In this document: positions 5,480-13,048 of the stretch, in pieces | How the letters are laid out: every line of letters begins with the position of its first letter | Position numbering within the stretch: position 1 is the first letter of the stretch | Made by a program: the position numbers and the translations under genes | Source: Rikenella microfusus | GTDB taxonomy: Bacteria > Bacteroidota > Bacteroidia > Bacteroidales > SZUA-534 | Assembly (NCBI GenBank): GCA_020719105.1 | Contig: DYQV01000044.1 | Location: forward strand, 1-13,048 | Length of the DNA: 13,048 nucleotides | Direction: 5' to 3' | Notes under the pieces: generated by a model | What the model was told of the DNA's origin: nothing | Seen by the model: the letters and a program-made list of their open reading frames with translations, nothing else | Database searches by the model: none

Positions 5480-7309
5480 TTATTTTCCAATGCTGTATAG
5501 ATTTTTATCGCCTCTCAGATATATAAAACCATTCGTAAAGGCCGGTGTACAAACCGATGGTTCGCCCAATTTGGGTTCACCCAGCGAAACATATTCCTTA
5601 TCGGCTTTAAAAATATGCATAATACCGGTTTTATCCATCAAATATACCTTGCCTTCCGCAATAATGGGCGAAGCGTACACGTTGTTCCCGAATTCTTTTT
5701 CCCAATATTTTTCGCCTGTTACGGCATCGTAACACACCGTTAAGCCATAACTGGTGGATAGGATAAGATACTTATCGGTAGCCACCGGGCTGGGTATATC
5801 GGAAAGATAATCGGTGTTTTCCCATAATACGGTGGGTTGATCGGCTCCAATTTTGATGGCGGCCAGTTTGGAATAATCGTTAACCGAAAAAACCATTCCA
5901 TTGGCATAAGCCACCGATGGCCCTACTTCGCCCGATATGCAGTCGATTTTCCAAAGTTCTTTCCCATCAGCCGGATTGTAGGATGCCACAAAAGGTTCCG
6001 CTGCTAAAATAATTTCGGTGCGTTTGCCGGTATTCACTATTACAGGCGATGCCCAAGATATTTTTACATCGCGGTTGGTGCTCCATACAGTTTTGCCCGT
6101 TTTTGTGGATAGGGCCATCAACTTGGGCGATGTTTTCTGGTCGTATTGCACAATCACCAGGTCTTTAAAAATCATGAGCGACGACGAATGGCCGTAGTGA
6201 TTTCCTGGTACGCCGAGGTTTTCAGCCCACAGTTTTTTTCCATCCATATCTAAGCCAATAATGTCACCGTTTGAGAATATGGCATAAACCCCAATGCCAT
6301 CGGTAGCGGCGGTGGGCGCAGCGTGGCCAGTTTCAGCAATTACTTTGGGTGCTTGCCCAGGGGAATTTGGGATATTTTCAACTACAACAGTCCAAATCAT
6401 GGCTCCGGTATTTCGGTTGATGCAGTAAACTTCGCGCTTTGCAGTATTGGCACCGGTTACAAATATTTTGTTGCCCCAAATTATGGGTGAGTTGTAACCC
6501 GGAAGCGGAATAGCTGTTTTCCACCGGATGTTGTCTCCCGTGCTACCGTCCCAACTAATGGGGATGTTTTTTTGTTTTGCAATCCCGTTTCCTCCCGGAC
6601 CCCGGAAGGTTGGGAAATTGTCTTTGCTACTGGCTGCAGATTTTTCGTTAACGCTATCATTATTTGTAAAAGCTGATGCTACAGTGTGTTTAATGGTGAT
6701 GTTAGAAGTACCTGTAGTATCAATTATTTCCAAAACAAGGGAATCAGCAGCTTGAGTAATTAAATCTGAATTATTTTCAATCGGTGTTTCTTCATTAATT
6801 TCTTGAACGGCAAATTTTTCTTTCAGTTCGTTGGTTGCCAGAATGGCAAAAATAAGTGCCGTTGCCAGAATAAGGCTTCCTCCGGTTACTATAAATACCC
6901 GTGTTTTATTGCGGTAAGCCATGGTATTGTCATCATTTTCGGGCGATAACTGGGGTACTATTGTTTTCCGATAACTGATTATTTGTAAGGAAATTACCAT
7001 TAATGCAATAGCCGCCAACACAAAATAACCGCCCGTTCTGATTTGCCATTTCGAAGTAAAATAGGCTTTTCGTGACAATAAATCCAAGGTTCGTATTTCT
7101 TCGCGTAGTTTTACATCTGATGGGTCTTTATGAAGTCTCTCTACCAATGAATTAATAACCTTCATATTTATGGGATCGGCCTTTTTTACCTGAATGTAAT
7201 TGCCAATTAATAATACACAAACCAGTAATGCAAATATTCCGGAAACCAATGCTATCCGGTTCCATAGCTGGTCGGTACCAAAGTTTTTTAGGTCAAATTT
7301 TTTAAACAT
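5480..7309 (-). CDS. Membrane protein with three transmembrane helices and a periplasmic PQQ-like beta-propeller
   Basis: This 609-residue protein takes the ATG at 7309. The longer frame from 7363 would overlap the upstream gene and starts with an implausible cysteine-rich tail. Hydrophobic helices lie at about 18-38, 92-112 and 138-158. Helices 1 and 2 are separated by a charged, mainly helical segment of about 50 residues. With the N terminus inside, helix 3 delivers the rest outside the membrane. A low-complexity, acidic and Ser/Thr-rich linker (about 165-230) leads to FPTFRGPGGNG (232-242), the conserved entry motif of these propellers. Repeated 'xxW' strands, 'TGxxxW' turns and 'YxSPIIxxGxVY' segments follow. 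No haem or iron-sulfur motif is present. The gene starts 14 bases after the NapH/NosR-type gene and ends one base before the NADH/FMN subunit gene. It thus lies between the membrane and cytoplasmic halves of the unit, and docking of other subunits is a fair guess. Confidence 0.85.
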   Translation of the reverse strand: MFKKFDLKNFGTDQLWNRIALVSGIFALLVCVLLIGNYIQVKKADPINMKVINSLVERLHKDPSDVKLREEIRTLDLLSRKAYFTSKWQIRTGGYFVLAAIALMVISLQIISYRKTIVPQLSPENDDNTMAYRNKTRVFIVTGGSLILATALIFAILATNELKEKFAVQEINEETPIENNSDLITQAADSLVLEIIDTTGTSNITIKHTVASAFTNNDSVNEKSAASSKDNFPTFRGPGGNGIAKQKNIPISWDGSTGDNIRWKTAIPLPGYNSPIIWGNKIFVTGANTAKREVYCINRNTGAMIWTVVVENIPNSPGQAPKVIAETGHAAPTAATDGIGVYAIFSNGDIIGLDMDGKKLWAENLGVPGNHYGHSSSLMIFKDLVIVQYDQKTSPKLMALSTKTGKTVWSTNRDVKISWASPVIVNTGKRTEIILAAEPFVASYNPADGKELWKIDCISGEVGPSVAYANGMVFSVNDYSKLAAIKIGADQPTVLWENTDYLSDIPSPVATDKYLILSTSYGLTVCYDAVTGEKYWEKEFGNNVYASPIIAEGKVYLMDKTGIMHIFKADKEYVSLGEPKLGEPSVCTPAFTNGFIYLRGDKNLYSIGK

Positions 7310-7323
7310 GACATTAAGTTTTT

Positions 7324-8586
7324 TTATTCTTTTACCGGACAATAATCTACACATCGTGCACAACTGAAGCAGGTTCCTTTGTTGGTTGTGTAATCGGTTT
7401 TATAAGGAATAATCGTCAGTCGGGCCAGTGTCAATCCAAAAACCAATCCAATAAAACCACCCAAAAACCAGTTGCCCAAATAAAAACGGTTCAAAATCAC
7501 TTTTGCTTCCTCAAATAACACTTCCTCTGAGTTTCCGGAAGAACGGAAAGCAGTTATTTCCAATGGGATGACCTCAGATTCGCTATTTTTTGATTGCATA
7601 ATTTCGGTAGCCAACTTTACTTTAAAATTCACTTTAGCAAAAGATTCATAATATTTTGAAGCGGTCCAGCCACATACGGCCATCAAAAAAGGAATAATTA
7701 AACAATACAGTATAAGCTTTTTAACCAAAACGTTGCTGGGTTGCTTAAATTTTGCACCGGTAGGTTTATCAATGGCCCCAAAAGGGCAGGAATTTTCACA
7801 CAGGCGGCAACTGATGCAGGCTGAAGGAGCAATAGTAAGGTGTTTTTTTGAAAAGCGGCTCACCAGATTAAGTAATACACCATAAGGACATAAAAATCGA
7901 CAGTATGGCCTGGCAATAAACACGCTTATAAAAAGTAAAATACCCCCAATGGCAAACATCATAAAGGAAGCATTGTGCCTGAAAAATCCCACAAATGGGT
8001 CGTATCGGCAAACAATAAAATCGGAAGCGGTGGCGGCAAATAAAACAGCCAGTCCCAAATAAATGAAAGGAATTAGGCCCAGCAGCGACTGAACCCATGA
8101 TTTTAAACTCACCGGACGTAAAGCAAACACATCTTGAATGGCACCCAGAGGGCAGACTCCCGCACAGAAAGTTCGTCCAAAAAACAAAGTAAAAACCAAA
8201 GGGATAATAAAAAATGCAATCCCGTTTATGGGGAGACTATATTCTGGATTAAACAATGCCAACGTTACATTCTGCAGCGAACCCACCGGACAAATGCACC
8301 CTTTACGATAAAACCCAAAGTAGAGCAGGGAAAATATCATAACCCAAAAGACGGCCTTACGGGACCTTTTTTTAAGTATCAGCCAGGTAATTAAAGAGAG
8401 GCTGCCAATTAATACCGCCAAATCGAAATATTCAAAAAATAGGGCCCTTGGAGCATTCAATATGGTTTCGGGTTGCTGATATCCGTTTTCAAATTCCGGA
8501 CGGGGAAACCGCTGGACACCAAATAAATTGAATGCAATCAGTGAAGTTATTAGTAAAATAAGGGCAACTTGTGTACTTTTCTTCAT
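7324..8586 (-). CDS. Polytopic membrane 4Fe-4S protein, NapH/NosR C-terminal type
   Basis: This 420-residue integral membrane electron-transfer protein has about eight hydrophobic segments (near 8-22, 54-71, 78-93, 122-137, 168-186, 208-225, 290-308 and 371-393). It shows the paired Cys motifs of the NapH/NosR/RdxA family: CxCP at 97-100, GRTFCAGVCPLGA at 138-149 and ARPYCRFLCPYG at 225-236. Two ferredoxin-type [4Fe-4S] motifs lie at C257-x2-C-x2-C-x3-CP (ending at 267) and at the extreme C terminus (C406, C409, C412, C416). Topology puts both on the cytoplasmic side and a loop of about 60 residues (311-370) outside. The N-terminal periplasmic FMN-binding domain of full NosR is absent. NapH works with NapG as a menaquinol dehydrogenase, and the preceding gene is a NapG-like polyferredoxin, so a quinol-linked transmembrane role is likely. 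Electron direction is not shown. Confidence 0.87.
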   Translation of the reverse strand: MKKSTQVALILLITSLIAFNLFGVQRFPRPEFENGYQQPETILNAPRALFFEYFDLAVLIGSLSLITWLILKKRSRKAVFWVMIFSLLYFGFYRKGCICPVGSLQNVTLALFNPEYSLPINGIAFFIIPLVFTLFFGRTFCAGVCPLGAIQDVFALRPVSLKSWVQSLLGLIPFIYLGLAVLFAATASDFIVCRYDPFVGFFRHNASFMMFAIGGILLFISVFIARPYCRFLCPYGVLLNLVSRFSKKHLTIAPSACISCRLCENSCPFGAIDKPTGAKFKQPSNVLVKKLILYCLIIPFLMAVCGWTASKYYESFAKVNFKVKLATEIMQSKNSESEVIPLEITAFRSSGNSEEVLFEEAKVILNRFYLGNWFLGGFIGLVFGLTLARLTIIPYKTDYTTNKGTCFSCARCVDYCPVKE

Positions 8587-8636
8587 TCAAACAATTGCTT
8601 ATATCTATAAATATTTAATCGTACCGATGTTTTTAA

Positions 8637-9197
8637 TTATTTGCCCCCAAACCCTTTTAACAAATAGGGCGAAGAGGCTGGAACCCGGCTAAATGCTTCC
8701 GAAGGACATTCCCGGGCTATGGCGCATTGATTGCAGTTAACGCAAAGTTCATGCTGTACCTGTAATTGCAACGACCCATTTCCAAAAGCACCGCAGCCTT
8801 TTACACATTTTCCGCAGCCAATACATAATTCTTCATTTATATGATATTCGAAATAGGGGTCATCAATGTATTTTCGTTCAATGGCCGATGTGGGACATAG
8901 CTGATTTTCGGCACCGGTGGTCAGTTCCTTGGTTTCGGGTCGCAGATAACCGCTGCACAAATCACAATAACCACACATTTGATAAACATGCAGGCATTTT
9001 ACTGCCGATTGCTCCAAAACACACGAAGTGGCGCACTTACCGCATTGAATGCATTTTGCGGGATCAATTTGCCATACCGTTTTTGAAGATAAAGTCCGGG
9101 AGAGCAATTCATAGCCAATGACGCCTATTCCAACTCCAATACCAATTCGTACGCCTTTATTAATAAATTCGCGGCGGTTGAGTTTTTTATTGTCCAT
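8637..9197 (-). CDS. Tat-exported polyferredoxin with four predicted [4Fe-4S] clusters, NapG-like
   Basis: This 186-residue protein begins with a twin-arginine signal: NRREFINK at 7-14, followed by a glycine-rich hydrophobic segment to about residue 32. The signal may be cleaved or kept as an anchor. It has 17 cysteines. The first pair of motifs is C49-x2-C52-x2-C55-x3-C59 and C75-x2-C78-x2-C81, with a CP at 101 and a spare C68. The second pair is C125-x2-C128-x2-C131-x3-C135 and C152-x2-C155-x2-C158-x5-CP at 164. This matches four cubane clusters, as in NapG/MauM-type ferredoxins, which are folded in the cytoplasm before Tat export. The membrane ferredoxin gene follows 50 bases downstream, in the NapG-NapH arrangement. 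The protein is shorter than typical NapG. It probably carries electrons between the membrane and periplasmic partners. Confidence 0.87.
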   Translation of the reverse strand: MDNKKLNRREFINKGVRIGIGVGIGVIGYELLSRTLSSKTVWQIDPAKCIQCGKCATSCVLEQSAVKCLHVYQMCGYCDLCSGYLRPETKELTTGAENQLCPTSAIERKYIDDPYFEYHINEELCIGCGKCVKGCGAFGNGSLQLQVQHELCVNCNQCAIARECPSEAFSRVPASSPYLLKGFGGK

Positions 9198-9214
9198 ATT
9201 CAGTAGGAGTAATA

Positions 9215-10195
9215 TTACTTTTTGACAAATACTTTAACCATATTATTTGCATCCAGCACATAAATAGTCCCTTCATTATCCACGGCTAAATCGACCACAC
9301 AAGGTGCTATTTTCAAAATTAAATCTTCTTTTCTCATAAAACTTTCGGGCCCGGCAACCACACAACGGAATTTTCCGGTGGGGTCGTAAATTTTAATACG
9401 TTCCAACCCCTTTTCGTAGGTTACAAATTCGCCATTGGGCAGAATGGCTATGTGACTTGGGTTACAACACCCTGAAAACCCTTCAATACTGAAAGATGTC
9501 AAACCCCATGATGATTGAATTTCCCCTTCAACGGAAAAATTCTGAACCAGATGCTTGCCCGGATTAACTGCCCACATATCGTTATAAGCTCCAAAAGCCA
9601 CTTCGAAATAAGGGCTTGGAATAACAAAACCCTCAAAGCCTTTAGCTGTATCTTTTTTACCAATTTCCCATACTAAATTTCCATTTTTGTTGTATTTGAA
9701 AACCCTCCTGTTTATGGCATCGGCAGCATAAATATGGTTGCCATTTAAGGCTATTGATGTAATAAAACTTTTAGGGTTAAAGGCAGGCCAACTACTAATT
9801 TGCTCCCCGGCTATATTGTATTGAAGGATGCGATTACCTGCTCCTAAATAGATTTGGTCGTTATCAACGGCTAAGCAATGGGCAAGGGTATCCATTTTAA
9901 AACCACCCGTTTTTATTCCACTGGAATTAAACAACAGTACCTGCTTGTTTCCGGCAATATAAATGGTGTTATTCTCATCAATTGCTAAACCTTTAGCCTT
10001 ACTCATTCCAGAATTGAAGTGATTTATTTCTTTGTAGCAAATTAATGATGAATCAATTTGACGAAGCTTATCAATTTTATACTCCGTTGGGTTTTCGTCA
10101 TGTTTAGAGGAATTTGTAAACAAATCGCTTCCGATTAGATACACTACTGTTAGTAATAATATAACTGAAAAGCCGATAATTAATTTTTGTTTCAT
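9215..10195 (-). CDS. Membrane-anchored or exported NHL-repeat beta-propeller protein
   Basis: This 326-residue protein has one hydrophobic N-terminal segment (about 5-22) after MKQK. It is either a signal anchor or an uncleaved signal peptide, and no lipobox is seen. The rest shows NHL-type repeats: 'xGLAIDxxxxIYIAG' (about 69-82), 'CLAVDxxxIYLGAGNRILQY', 'SIALNGNHIYAADAxNRRVFKY', 'HIAILPNGEFVTYEKGLERIKIY' and 'VDLAVDNEGTIYVLDANNMVKVF'. These would form a six-bladed propeller. The segment GFSGCCNPSHIA (239-250) contains adjacent cysteines C243 and C244, and other cysteines occur at C278 and C299. I recall CCNP motifs in other NHL proteins but cannot verify this here. The gene lies 21 bases after the anchored PQQ-like propeller gene and 17 bases before the polyferredoxin gene, so co-expression with the redox pair is very likely. 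Its function and ligand are unknown; NHL propellers usually bind proteins or small molecules. Confidence 0.8.
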   Translation of the reverse strand: MKQKLIIGFSVILLLTVVYLIGSDLFTNSSKHDENPTEYKIDKLRQIDSSLICYKEINHFNSGMSKAKGLAIDENNTIYIAGNKQVLLFNSSGIKTGGFKMDTLAHCLAVDNDQIYLGAGNRILQYNIAGEQISSWPAFNPKSFITSIALNGNHIYAADAINRRVFKYNKNGNLVWEIGKKDTAKGFEGFVIPSPYFEVAFGAYNDMWAVNPGKHLVQNFSVEGEIQSSWGLTSFSIEGFSGCCNPSHIAILPNGEFVTYEKGLERIKIYDPTGKFRCVVAGPESFMRKEDLILKIAPCVVDLAVDNEGTIYVLDANNMVKVFVKK

Positions 10196-10216
10196 TGTTG
10201 CACTATTTTTTCATTT

Positions 10217-11647
10217 TTAATGGGCTTTCATATCAATACATACCATGGTTTTGGAATCGCGTAAAAGCAAATATCCATCGGCCATTGCCATGGGGCCCCA
10301 TGCATCCTGCCCGTCTATAATTTTTGTCTTATCGAGCACTTTAAATTTAGAAGTACTCAGTTTTGCAATGGTAAGATCTGCTTCGTCGTTTAGAATAAAA
10401 AATTTACCGTCGGCTAACAGAAATGGTCCCAACCCAAATCGCTCTTCTTTGCTGCTGGTCCACAGGATGTTATTAAAATCGTCGGGTTTGCAGCAAACAA
10501 ACTGGTTGCGGGTGGCACCGGCATCTTTGGGTTGAATGTTATAAACCAGTCCATTGTAAATTATTGGCGTTTGTTGTTCTGATGCCATTCCTTTGGAAGG
10601 TTTATAAAGTTGAAGAGTTTTTGCCGAAAAACCAGTTTCTTCTTTATTTATTTCAATTAACGTGGCTCCTGCACCATATCCTGCGGTCAAATAAATTTTA
10701 TTTTGGCCAATATATATTGGTGATGGGGCAATTACCGAAGGATTAAAAGCACTTGTTTTCCAAAGTATTTTACCGGTATCATCACCTTCGGCTGAAATAC
10801 CACATAGTGCACCCAGTGCAGCATACACATACATCTTCTTTCCGTAAAAAGTCATGGGTATGATGGAAGAGTGCGACATTTTTAAATTATCGGGATTTGG
10901 GGTTTTCCAGACCACTTTTCCAGTGGCACAGTCAATTCCAATCATGAGCGATGAACCACCCGGAGCAATAATGACTCTATTGTTATCAATAAGCGGGCAT
11001 TGTCCGGTGTACCATAAGGGTACCTCAGTATTGTATTCCTTTGCTAAGTCGATTCCCCATAAAAAATTGCCGGTTACCGGATTGCAGCACATAACGTGAC
11101 AGCGGGGACCAATAGATACTATATAATTATCGGTAATTGCCGGCACGGTTCGCGATATTCCATGGTTCCGCTTAAGGTTCACCTGATACCACCGACGCCA
11201 AATCTCTTTTCCGGTTTCCAACGAAAAGCAACGGAGAGCATCGTTTTTTTTTCGTTCGTCGTAATCAAGAATATAAACCCTTCCGTTGTAAATAACCGGG
11301 GCAGCATGCCCTTCGCCCAGCTCTATATTCCAGATAATTTTTGGACCTGCCTCACCAAATGAATCAATGAGTGGAATCTTTTCTTTGTTTACATTGTCGT
11401 AATCGGCACCTCTAAAATTTGGCCATTTTCCGGTCAATGTAGTTTGGAACAATGAATCGTATTGCTTATATTTTTCTCCTATCATTACTGAATCCTCATT
11501 CACAGAGCTAAAAGGAGGACGATTATCCAATCCAGGATGGTTTTCGCTTAATTCTTTAACCGGATTGTGAAAAAACCAAAAAATAAAAATAGCAATACCT
11601 AATAGGATGATACTGTAAAATACATATTGTTCTTTTCGTTTTTCCAT
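10217..11647 (-). CDS. Membrane-anchored PQQ-like beta-propeller protein
   Basis: This 476-residue protein starts at the ATG at 11647; an in-frame TTG at 11656 would add only three residues. A basic start (MEKRKEQ) and one hydrophobic helix (about 9-26) give an inside-to-outside anchor. After a linker, the family entry motif WPNFRG lies at 75-80. A series of PQQ-like blades follows ('APVIYNGRVYILD', 'LETGKEIWRR', 'PVTGNFLWGID', 'CATGKVVWKT', 'TGKILWKT', 'SPIYIGQNKIYL'). Two blades carry adjacent cysteines at the same structural place: C187-C188 (in MCCNPVTG) and C385-C386 (in FVCCKPDD), with C183 nearby. Real quinoprotein dehydrogenases use a vicinal disulfide, but other active-site features are not evident, so this is only a note. 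The gene follows the exported propeller gene by about 87 bases, the widest gap in the unit, and a promoter may lie there. Confidence 0.83.
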   Translation of the reverse strand: MEKRKEQYVFYSIILLGIAIFIFWFFHNPVKELSENHPGLDNRPPFSSVNEDSVMIGEKYKQYDSLFQTTLTGKWPNFRGADYDNVNKEKIPLIDSFGEAGPKIIWNIELGEGHAAPVIYNGRVYILDYDERKKNDALRCFSLETGKEIWRRWYQVNLKRNHGISRTVPAITDNYIVSIGPRCHVMCCNPVTGNFLWGIDLAKEYNTEVPLWYTGQCPLIDNNRVIIAPGGSSLMIGIDCATGKVVWKTPNPDNLKMSHSSIIPMTFYGKKMYVYAALGALCGISAEGDDTGKILWKTSAFNPSVIAPSPIYIGQNKIYLTAGYGAGATLIEINKEETGFSAKTLQLYKPSKGMASEQQTPIIYNGLVYNIQPKDAGATRNQFVCCKPDDFNNILWTSSKEERFGLGPFLLADGKFFILNDEADLTIAKLSTSKFKVLDKTKIIDGQDAWGPMAMADGYLLLRDSKTMVCIDMKAH

Positions 11648-11677
11648 CAATTCCAAACCCTGAAATATTCAATTAAG

Positions 11678-11685
11678 CAAAAATA
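11678..11685 (-). promoter_or_regulatory. Candidate Bacteroidota -7 box TATTTTTG
   Basis: The minus-strand string TATTTTTG fits the Bacteroidota -7 consensus TAnnTTTG and lies about 31 bases upstream of the ATG at 11647. I could not find a TTG or TTTG at the proper -33 distance; the nearest upstream TTG is about 30 bases away. It may be an internal promoter in the gap between the first two propeller genes, or chance in AT-rich sequence. Confidence 0.25.
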
Positions 11686-11734
11686 ATGGAATTACCCTGT
11701 ATTGGAACTTTGAATCAATCTAAATTGCAGGCTC

Positions 11735-13000
11735 TTACTTTTCTTTAATATCGTATGCCATTAGTGCGATTCCATGACGGATATAAAGTTTTTCTTTATG
11801 TATGACCGGATGCATCCAATGAGGTCCGGTACCTTCAGTAATTTTAAAACTACTTATTACTTCAAATTTCTCGGGTTGCGCTTTTACTAATCCCACATAA
11901 CCTGTCTTTTCGTCATAAATATAAAGCATCTCTTCGGCAGCAATCAGGGAACCTTTGCATTTCCATTTTTCATCATACATTTTCTTACCGGTATTCCAAT
12001 CCAAACATATCCAGTTTCCGTTGCTGTTGTTGAGCCAATTGGAACCATAAATGAATCCATTTACTAAAACTGCTCCCCCGTGGTGAACATCCAATACAGA
12101 ATCGGTCCATACAATGGAAGCATTGTTCCCTGCATTCGTTATTTGTAGCATTACACCACCTTGATTGTACCCACTGGTAACATATACCCGGCCTTCGTGA
12201 TAAAGGGGTGTTACACATTTAATAGTAGCTTCATTTCCTTTTGAAGCTAATTGCGTTGGGGTATAAATATCCACATGATTAATTTTCCAAACAATAGTTC
12301 CATTGGAAACATCCACGGCAAACACATACGTACCCGATACATTGACAAGCAGTTTTTTGCCGTCATTTTCAATCAAAATTGGGGAAACATATCCGGGAAT
12401 GTCATTTAAACTTTCAGTTTTCCATAGCAGTTTTCCTGTTGATTTTTCTAAGGCAATGGTAGTTGTTTTGTTACCACCCGGGGTATAATACAGTTTTTCA
12501 CCATCAAGAAGTAAGGATTCCGCTATGCCCCAAGGGCCAAAGGTTCCTTTGTATATTTCGCTGGCTTTGAGTGACCACACTATGGTGCCGCTAATTGCAT
12601 CTACACAAGCCAAGTCTCCCAATCCGCTGGATACATAAACCCGGTCACCCTCAACTGTTGGGGTACAGCGGCTTTCAGGAAACGATTCGTTCCAGGCACG
12701 GCCATAAGGGGTTTGCCATTTAATAACTCCAACAGAATCAATTGCCACCAGAATATCATTGGTTTCTCTTGTTCCGGTTAAAAACAGGGTATTGTTGCTA
12801 AATGAAACGGAAGAATTCCCTTTTGGCAAATCCTTACTCATCCATACTAAGTCTGGTCCATTTTCGGGCCACGATTTTAACAATCCCGTTTCTGAGGAAA
12901 CACCAGTTCTATTCTCTTCCCTCCATTCGCTGATGGTTTGGGCGTTAATTGACGGAATGGAAAGTATAAAAGCGAGTACAAGTAAAGAGGAGGTTTTCAT
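11735..13000 (-). CDS. Exported PQQ-like beta-propeller protein, first gene of the unit
   Basis: This 421-residue protein has a signal peptide (MKTSSLLVLAFILSIPSINAQ) whose Ala-Gln end fits signal peptidase I cleavage in Bacteroidota. The ATG at 13000 is the first sensible start. A degenerate form of the shared entry motif follows (WREENRTGVSSETG, about 26-39). PQQ-like blades continue to the end, for example 'STGKLLWKTE', 'VSNGTIVWKI', 'TPTVEGDRVYVSSG', 'TPLYHEGRVYVTSG', 'NTGKKMYDEKW' and 'HPVIHKEKLYIRHG'. Proteins of this outline are common in Bacteroidota and Planctomycetes and are generally uncharacterised. No haem motif, metal-binding cluster or lipobox is present. The upstream sequence to the window edge (13001-13048) is too short to define a promoter; TAGCTTTT at 13033-13040 on the minus strand is a weak -7-like string. 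Whether another gene of the unit lies further upstream cannot be seen. Confidence 0.82.
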   Translation of the reverse strand: MKTSSLLVLAFILSIPSINAQTISEWREENRTGVSSETGLLKSWPENGPDLVWMSKDLPKGNSSVSFSNNTLFLTGTRETNDILVAIDSVGVIKWQTPYGRAWNESFPESRCTPTVEGDRVYVSSGLGDLACVDAISGTIVWSLKASEIYKGTFGPWGIAESLLLDGEKLYYTPGGNKTTTIALEKSTGKLLWKTESLNDIPGYVSPILIENDGKKLLVNVSGTYVFAVDVSNGTIVWKINHVDIYTPTQLASKGNEATIKCVTPLYHEGRVYVTSGYNQGGVMLQITNAGNNASIVWTDSVLDVHHGGAVLVNGFIYGSNWLNNSNGNWICLDWNTGKKMYDEKWKCKGSLIAAEEMLYIYDEKTGYVGLVKAQPEKFEVISSFKITEGTGPHWMHPVIHKEKLYIRHGIALMAYDIKEK

Positions 13001-13048
13001 GATATATAGGTTTTATTGTTGAATCCACTCTGAAAAGCTAAAAAACCC

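Noticed and set aside
7310..7363. Upstream start for the three-helix propeller giving an N terminus with MCTMCRLLSGK
   Set aside because: It would overlap the coding end of the membrane ferredoxin gene, out of frame, and adds a non-conserved-looking tail. The ATG at 7309 lies 14 bases after that gene's stop and directly precedes the first helix region.
88..13000. Genuine PQQ-dependent alcohol or glucose dehydrogenases
   Set aside because: The blades match PQQ-like repeats, but I see no catalytic-domain signature, cytochrome domain or CxxCH motif, and there are no PQQ synthesis genes nearby. The similarity is at fold level.

Overview
The window looks like a chromosomal stretch of a Bacteroidota bacterium, probably a Bacteroidales/Marinilabiliales-like anaerobe or facultative anaerobe. 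The evidence is moderate GC, A-rich leaders with weak Shine-Dalgarno sequences, signal peptides ending in Ala-Gln, Bacteroidota-style propeller proteins and short palindromic intergenic repeats. This assignment is an inference. All nine recognised genes lie on the minus strand, so the region is transcribed from right to left. I see no RNA gene, insertion sequence or CRISPR array.

The first eight genes (about 13000 down to 1575) form one tightly spaced unit. In transcription order they are: an exported PQQ-like beta-propeller (11735-13000); a propeller with an N-terminal membrane anchor (10217-11647); an NHL-repeat propeller with an N-terminal anchor (9215-10195); a Tat-signal polyferredoxin with four predicted [4Fe-4S] clusters, NapG-like (8637-9197); a polytopic membrane ferredoxin of the NapH/NosR type (7324-8586); a propeller behind three transmembrane helices (5480-7309); a cytoplasmic NADH/FMN iron-sulfur subunit that fuses HydC/NuoE and HydB/NuoF (3130-5478); and an FAD/iron-sulfur subunit with a NuoG-like [2Fe-2S] domain, a GltD-like flavin domain and a C-terminal ferredoxin domain (1575-3128). 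The last two start codons lie one base after the preceding stop.

After the unit come about 380 non-coding bases (1198-1574). They hold three related palindromic units in alternating orientation, resembling REP or MITE sequence. A fourth PQQ-like propeller follows (88-1197), a clear eight-bladed exported protein, and then a probable terminator hairpin (15-48).

My reading is an undescribed redox system that spans the cell envelope. The cytoplasmic NADH/FMN/FAD iron-sulfur pair and a NapGH-like membrane pair would move electrons between NAD(H), possibly ferredoxin or menaquinone, and the periplasm, where five beta-propeller proteins sit. The iron-sulfur and flavin assignments rest on visible motifs. 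The link between the halves rests only on operon structure. No catalytic terminal enzyme, haem-binding CxxCH motif, hydrogenase subunit or PQQ synthesis gene is visible, so substrate and direction of electron flow are unknown.
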